This document shows positions 15,058-18,842 of a stretch of 18,842 nt of DNA, piece by piece. Positions within the stretch are counted from its first letter, which is position 1, and each line of letters starts with the position of its first letter. A program made the translations under genes and the position numbers. Under the pieces are notes generated by a model. It had not been told where the DNA came from, searched no databases, and saw only the letters and a list, made by a program, of their open reading frames with translations. Source of the DNA: Bacteroidota bacterium (GTDB taxonomy: Bacteria; Bacteroidota; Rhodothermia; Rhodothermales; JAAAOL01); the NCBI GenBank assembly GCA_009908885.1, contig JAAAOL010000552.1, positions 1 to 18,842 of the forward strand, written 5' to 3'.

Positions 15058-15326
15058 ATGATCACCGAGACAATACCGATCACGTCTCCTGCGACCTGGA
15101 CGGCGAGACGGTGCTGATGAGCGTAGAGACGGGCAAATACTACGGCATGGATCCCGTCGCCAGCCGCATCTGGGAATTGATCGAGACGCCCGCGTCCGTG
15201 GAGGCGATCTGCGCGCAACTCACGGACGAGTTCGAGGTGACCGCCGCGCGCTGCCGGAAGGACGTGCTGGACTTCGTCAGCGCGCTGGCCGAAGAAGGAC
15301 TCGTAGAGGTGGAGGGGGCGTCGTGA
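15058..15326 (+). CDS. PqqD-like leader-binding protein (RRE, lasso B1), 5' end probably frameshifted
   Basis: The conserved frame reads DHVSCDLDGETVLMSVETGKYYGMD, then VASRIWELIETPASVEAICAQL, and ends VEVEGAS, a complete PqqD-type RiPP recognition element. This domain grips the leader motif and delivers the precursor to the protease and cyclase. The only sensible ATG before the first strand, at 15058 (MITETIPI...), is in another frame that stops at 15115-15117. One missing base (or two extra) around 15076-15080 would join MITETIP to DHVSCDLDG. In the conserved frame the first starts are GTG 15111 and ATG 15117, which would cut the first beta strand; the ATG overlaps the short frame's stop as TGATG. 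It could be a sequencing error, true decay or recoding. It is convergent with precursor 1, 15 bp away. Confidence 0.72.
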
Positions 15327-15341
15327 GGCGTACTCAGTGGA

Positions 15342-15548
15342 TTATGACGTTCCGGGGTCTTCGAAGCCACCAGTACCGATCGGAAAATCAGCGCTACCCT
15401 GGGCAGTACCCTGCGTCTGTTCCGAAATAGTACCCAGTTCTTGAAGTTGAGGCGTCTGATACGGGCGCCGCTCGGGCGATGAAGGGTTATGGTCGCGCTG
15501 CTCCATGAGAATCTGCTCAGCGGTGGGTGGGACATCGTCAAAACGCAT
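15342..15548 (-). CDS. Lasso peptide precursor 1 (A1), 68 residues
   Basis: The leader (residues 1-46) begins MRFDDVPPTAEQ and contains the full recognition motif PYQTPQLQELGTISEQTQ, with Tyr30, Pro33, Leu35, Gly39 and the -2 residue Thr45. The core starts at Gly47: GTAQGSAD followed by FPIGTGGFEDPGTS (22 residues). Asp at core position 8 predicts an 8-residue Gly1-Asp8 macrolactam ring threaded by the tail; Phe9, Phe16 or Pro residues could act as plugs. It ends in Ser, as kinase targets do. Start codon ATG at 15548, no Shine-Dalgarno sequence; a TATTTACG 11 bases upstream of the ATG with a TTG 22 bases before it is only a weak promoter candidate. The gene lies 149 bp downstream of cyclase 2, same strand. 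Confidence 0.88.
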   Translation of the reverse strand: MRFDDVPPTAEQILMEQRDHNPSSPERRPYQTPQLQELGTISEQTQGTAQGSADFPIGTGGFEDPGTS

Positions 15549-15697
15549 GTAACGGACTGCGTAAATAACAGCACTGGATCGTCAAGGTGCAAGTTTGCAG
15601 CGGGAGAAAGGTGGCCAGGTGCCAGGGGTAGCCCCCTTGTAACGCATCGTGGAATCCGTTCGGGACACGTCAGAGATGGGAGCCTGCAGCATTACCG

Positions 15698-17575
15698 TCA
15701 GCGGCTCTCAAGCCGCTCCAGCCAGCGGATGAGCACACAGGCGCGCCACAGGGCATAGGGCACGTGGCCTTCCGCTTCGGCACGCATGAACTGGTCCAGC
15801 GCCTGCTGGAGGGCCTGAGCGTCGATGAAGTCCTCGGCGACGGTCACGCGGTCGTGGAGGAGGTGGTGCATGGCGTCGGAGCCGAGCGCCCGCAGCCCGT
15901 GGTCGAAGTTGTGAGACAGGTTGCCCTTGCTGGGGCGCCGATAGATGTCCCGGGGGAGGTAGGACTTGAGGGCCTCGTGCTGTACGTGGCGGGTGTGTCC
16001 GTCTCGGTACCGCTGCTCCGCGGGGAGGCGCAGGCAAAAGTCGAGGAGCCGCCGATCGGCGAAGGGAAGCCGCACGTCGACGTTCCAGGCCGGAGCCGCG
16101 CGGAGGACGGTGTCGGACGCCCGCTGCAGGTGGCCGTGGGTGATCTCCTTCATCTGCGCTCCGCGTACGGTGAGAGAGGAGCGGAGCGATGTCGTTTCGA
16201 GGTCACGGACGCGCTTAACCCATCTGGTTTCCTGAAGCAAGCCGGGGTGGGCGAAGCCTCGTTCCTGTGGGTTCGAGGAGCGTTGCGCGATCCAGGAGGG
16301 TGTGAGGACCTGCCGCAGGGGAGAGAGGACGTGCTGGCGGAGGAGAAACGGCATCATCTTACGTCGTGGATACCCTCGCACCTGTGAAATGTCGTGCAGG
16401 GCGCGCAGCAGGCGGAGCCAGCGTCCCGTCAGCGCGAATTCGGTGAGGCGCTCCATGCCATGCCCGACGACGCTGTCGCCCAGGAAGCCGTCCAGGAGCG
16501 TGCTGACCTCGGCCTCCTGAGCGCAGTGCCAGACGGAGACGTAGAGAAACAGGTTCGGGGTGATGAAGGGCGCGTCCAGCACGTCGAGCAGGGCGTCGAG
16601 GTGCTCCAGCGCATGGTGTTCGTCGCCGATGACATAAGTCGGCTGGAGTCCCCCCCGGTCGACCACGGCGTCGATATGCGCGCGCTCGTCGGACTTCGTG
16701 ACGGTGTCGAAGACGAAGGAGAATGTCGGAAGCGGATTTTCGTCGGTCGCGCCGAGCAGCGACCGGGCGACGCCGGTGATCCCAGACGAGTCGAGTCCGC
16801 CGCTCAGCATCGTACCGACGCGCCCCGCGCCACGCAGGCGGCAGCGCACCGCCTCGACGAACTGCTCCTCGAACGCCTCGGCATAGGCAGTATCGTCCGG
16901 GAGGTTCAGCGTCGGGTCCGCCGTGGGGGTCCAGTAGCGGCGGAACTGCGTCCCGGCTGACGTAACGATCAGCGTATGCGCGGGCGGCAGGCGACGGATA
17001 TCCTCGTAGAACGTCCGCTCCTGGTCGCGCAGCATCAGCATCAGGTAATCCGCCACGCGAGTACGGTCGATGCGCGCCGAGACTCCGTCGAGCTGCCGCA
17101 GCGCCCGCGTCGTGGAGGCGAAGGTAAACCGACCGTTCCGGTGGGCATAGACGAACGGGCGTAGCCCGAAGGGATCGCGCGCGCAGACGAGCCGGTGTTC
17201 GCTGGCGTCCCAGAGGGCGACGGCGAAGGCGCCCAGCAGGTGACCGGCAAAGTCCAGGCCCCAGCGCCGGTAGGCACGGGCGATGAGTGCCGCGTCCGTG
17301 GCGTCGGCGGGCGCATCGAGGCGACGCAGCAGCCCGTCCCGGTTGTCGAGGCGGGCGTCGGCGACGGCGACTACGGCGAGGTCGGGACTGGCATACGTAG
17401 CCGTCCAGCCTGGCTGTGAGGTGATGGTCCCTAGAGCGATACCGGCGTCGTCGGACCACGGCGCAGGAGCGTCATCGTCACCCCGCTCCGGCATTGCCCG
17501 GAGCATCTGGCGCACCTCGCGCTGCCGCGTCGCTGCGTCAGCCGGGCCGAAGAGGCCTGCGATGCCGCTAATCAT
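15698..17575 (-). CDS. Lasso peptide cyclase 2 (asparagine synthetase-like)
   Basis: A protein of 625 residues, a paralog of cyclase 1 with the same layout: a glutaminase-like N-terminus and PP-loop SGGLDSSG at 258-265. It starts MISGIAGLFG, so the catalytic Cys2 is again missing, as expected for an enzyme that activates a peptide carboxylate rather than making asparagine. The segment ADARLDNRDGLL replaces the glutamine-binding motif of true AsnB. ATG 17575 was chosen because family members begin MxGIAG; a GTG at 17605 would add ten residues. The two cyclases differ over most of their length, which suggests separate substrate preference. Precursor 1 lies directly downstream on the same strand and is its likely substrate (inference). 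A hairpin just upstream may end transcription from the T9SS gene. Confidence 0.85.
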   Translation of the reverse strand: MISGIAGLFGPADAATRQREVRQMLRAMPERGDDDAPAPWSDDAGIALGTITSQPGWTATYASPDLAVVAVADARLDNRDGLLRRLDAPADATDAALIARAYRRWGLDFAGHLLGAFAVALWDASEHRLVCARDPFGLRPFVYAHRNGRFTFASTTRALRQLDGVSARIDRTRVADYLMLMLRDQERTFYEDIRRLPPAHTLIVTSAGTQFRRYWTPTADPTLNLPDDTAYAEAFEEQFVEAVRCRLRGAGRVGTMLSGGLDSSGITGVARSLLGATDENPLPTFSFVFDTVTKSDERAHIDAVVDRGGLQPTYVIGDEHHALEHLDALLDVLDAPFITPNLFLYVSVWHCAQEAEVSTLLDGFLGDSVVGHGMERLTEFALTGRWLRLLRALHDISQVRGYPRRKMMPFLLRQHVLSPLRQVLTPSWIAQRSSNPQERGFAHPGLLQETRWVKRVRDLETTSLRSSLTVRGAQMKEITHGHLQRASDTVLRAAPAWNVDVRLPFADRRLLDFCLRLPAEQRYRDGHTRHVQHEALKSYLPRDIYRRPSKGNLSHNFDHGLRALGSDAMHHLLHDRVTVAEDFIDAQALQQALDQFMRAEAEGHVPYALWRACVLIRWLERLESR

Positions 17576-17592
17576 TCCTGGAGGCGATGGGC

Positions 17593-17633
17593 GAAACAGA
17601 AACACGGCGAGCCGCCCGAAGACGACCCGCCGT
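17593..17633 (-). terminator. Probable terminator after the T9SS cargo gene
   Basis: On the minus strand ACGGCGGG pairs with CTCGCCGT (8 bp, one G-U, 14-base loop), and GTTTCTGTTTCGC follows. It lies 30 bases after the T9SS gene stop and just before the cyclase 2 start, and probably separates the two units. Confidence 0.5.
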
Positions 17634-17662
17634 GTGCACTGCGCCGGTGCCGGATTTGATCC

Positions 17663-18842
17663 CTACTTCAGGAGCACCATGCGGCGCGTCTGCTGGTAGG
17701 CGCCCGCGTCGAGGCGGTAGACGTACATGCCGCTGGGCAGCCCGTCGGCCGCGAACGTCACCGTATGCGTGCCCGCCTCCATCGTGCCGGTGGCCAGGCG
17801 CCGGACTTCGCGGCCCAGCATGTCGTAGACCACGAGCGAGACGTCCGCCGCTTCCGGCAAGTCGAAGCGGATCGTCGTGGTCGGGTTGAACGGGTTCGGA
17901 TAGTTCTGCTCCAGCGCGTAGCTGGCGGGGACGTCCAGGTTCTGTGCTTCGGCCTGCGCGACGGCCTCAGCCAGGATGGCTGGCAGGTCTACCTCGTCCG
18001 TGCCACGCTTGCTCGGGAGCGTCTGGTAGTTGAAGTAGATATTATTTCCGTCCAGGTAGATCAGGTACGAGCAGATCTCGTTGAGGCCCAGCGAGGCTGC
18101 GGAGGTGCCGACGGGCACGTCCCGCGTGACGACGGCGGCCACGTCAGGGCCGTCCTGGATCGTCCCGTCGGGGATCGTCTGGTCGGTTCCAGCCACGCCC
18201 GAGGCGCCGATGCGGTAGTTGCCCAGTGGTCCGGCCGAGCCGGTGATGTCCAGGTTGTAGTAGACATCCCCCGTAGCCCCATCCAGGAGAATGAAGTACA
18301 GATCGCTGAGGTTCTCGCCGCCGTTAGTGCTGTAGTCCACGAACTCATTAGCATCCGGTGACACCGCGTAAAAGCCGACGCCTGGAACGCCGAAGGGCAC
18401 GGGGCACGTCGCCTCCACAAAAATATACTGGTAAAAGTTGGGTTCACCTGGGGTAGAAGTGGGCAAGTTCGTATTGACGAAGCTAAAGTCCGTCACGTCG
18501 AACTCGGTGAAGGTATCTCCTCCGCCTTGCGGTGTATTCGTTCCATTTGTTAAGCCAATCGACGAGCCGGGCTCGGTGGTCTCGTCCTCGAAGAAACCGA
18601 GGTCGGTGCTGGTGCGGCCTGCCGCACAACTGGCGGTAGCGTTCATCGTGCCCTGCTGGCCGAAGAACTGCACGGCGCCGCCGTTGGTGAGGATGGCCTC
18701 ACCCGCGCCGCCGACGTCGTAGCAGAGCGCGAGGGCATCGCCGGGCGCGGCGAAGAGGGGCGCGGTGTCGCCCTCGAACGTGTAGAACGTGAAGTCGCCT
18801 ACCGTCTGTCCGGCGGTGAAGTTGGAGAGCGGCAGGATGGCC
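17663..18842 (-). CDS. Secreted protein with type IX sorting domain, partial (N-terminus beyond window)
   Basis: The frame is open from the window edge to a TAG at 17663, giving at least 393 residues; no true start is inside the window, because the reading frame continues upstream of the GTG near 18676. The C-terminal ~85 residues are a Por secretion (T9SS type A) sorting domain: YALEQNYPNPFNPTTTIRFDLP, then VYDMLGREV, GMYVYRLDAG and a final RRMVLLK. The cargo part is Gly/Asp/Thr-rich (for example GDFTFYTFEGDTAPLF and LYFILLDGATGDVYYNLD), consistent with a beta-rich extracellular protein. It should cross the outer membrane by the type IX system and be anchored or released. I do not recognise an enzyme domain. 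It is unrelated to the lasso cluster by content. Confidence 0.88.
   Translation of the reverse strand, partial: AILPLSNFTAGQTVGDFTFYTFEGDTAPLFAAPGDALALCYDVGGAGEAILTNGGAVQFFGQQGTMNATASCAAGRTSTDLGFFEDETTEPGSSIGLTNGTNTPQGGGDTFTEFDVTDFSFVNTNLPTSTPGEPNFYQYIFVEATCPVPFGVPGVGFYAVSPDANEFVDYSTNGGENLSDLYFILLDGATGDVYYNLDITGSAGPLGNYRIGASGVAGTDQTIPDGTIQDGPDVAAVVTRDVPVGTSAASLGLNEICSYLIYLDGNNIYFNYQTLPSKRGTDEVDLPAILAEAVAQAEAQNLDVPASYALEQNYPNPFNPTTTIRFDLPEAADVSLVVYDMLGREVRRLATGTMEAGTHTVTFAADGLPSGMYVYRLDAGAYQQTRRMVLLK

Noticed and set aside
14547..15326. Reading the RRE gene as a 259-residue protein starting inside the kinase gene
   Set aside because: The first ~170 codons are an out-of-frame reading of the kinase gene. 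The family is about 85-100 residues long, so only the last part is real.
15549..15697. A remnant of a B2 protease or a further precursor between precursor 1 and cyclase 2
   Set aside because: No frame on either strand shows a Cys/His/Asp transglutaminase pattern or a YxxPxLxxxG leader. It looks like a promoter/leader region only.

Overview
The window comes from a high-GC member of Bacteroidota in the broad sense, most likely Rhodothermales-like. Three things point there. The minus-strand gene at the right edge ends in a Por/type IX secretion sorting domain with the NYPNPFNPTT motif. One promoter fits the Bacteroidota consensus TTG-N21-TAnnTTTG. ClpB has the GTTGVGKT second Walker A. No rRNA, tRNA or CRISPR array was seen.

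Left part (1-5029): two minus-strand lipoprotein genes (the left one cut by the edge) are divergent from a plus-strand operon. That operon encodes a large regulator (SARP/BTAD-like N-terminus, TolB-like middle, TPR C-terminus) and a berberine-bridge-type FAD oxidoreductase. Middle-left (5307-6286): a small accessory block with a solitary DUF433 protein and a UPF0175/DUF3368 (PIN) toxin-antitoxin pair. Next is the housekeeping chaperone gene clpB on the minus strand (6397-9027), with a good terminator.

Main interest (9236-17575): a lasso-peptide (RiPP) gene cluster with an unusual design. It has two asparagine-synthetase-like lasso cyclases (9236-11194 + and 15698-17575 -). It has two different short precursor genes on the minus strand (11662-11823 and 15342-15548). 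Between the precursors lies one shared plus-strand set: an ABC exporter, an HPr-kinase-like lasso peptide kinase and a PqqD-like leader-binding protein (RRE). Precursor 1 carries the classical YxxPxLxxxG...T leader motif and a 22-residue core whose Gly1 and Asp8 predict an 8-residue ring. Precursor 2 carries a variant motif (WxxPxL...D...T) and an 18-residue core whose Gly1 and Asp9 predict a 9-residue ring. Both precursors end in serine, the residue that lasso kinases of this type phosphorylate. The expected working order is: the RRE binds the leader, a protease cuts after the -2 Thr/-1 residue, a cyclase joins Gly1 to the Asp side chain, the kinase modifies the terminal Ser, and the ABC protein exports the product. 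No transglutaminase-like B2 leader protease was found in the window. The 5' end of the RRE gene looks frameshifted and is preceded by a triple 15-bp tandem repeat.

The 467-bp gap between cyclase 1 and precursor 2 has no convincing gene. It holds four copies of a 14-bp motif (two in each orientation) around several hairpins, and looks like a miniature mobile or REP-type element. The right edge (17663-18842, minus) is the C-terminal part of a secreted T9SS cargo protein.
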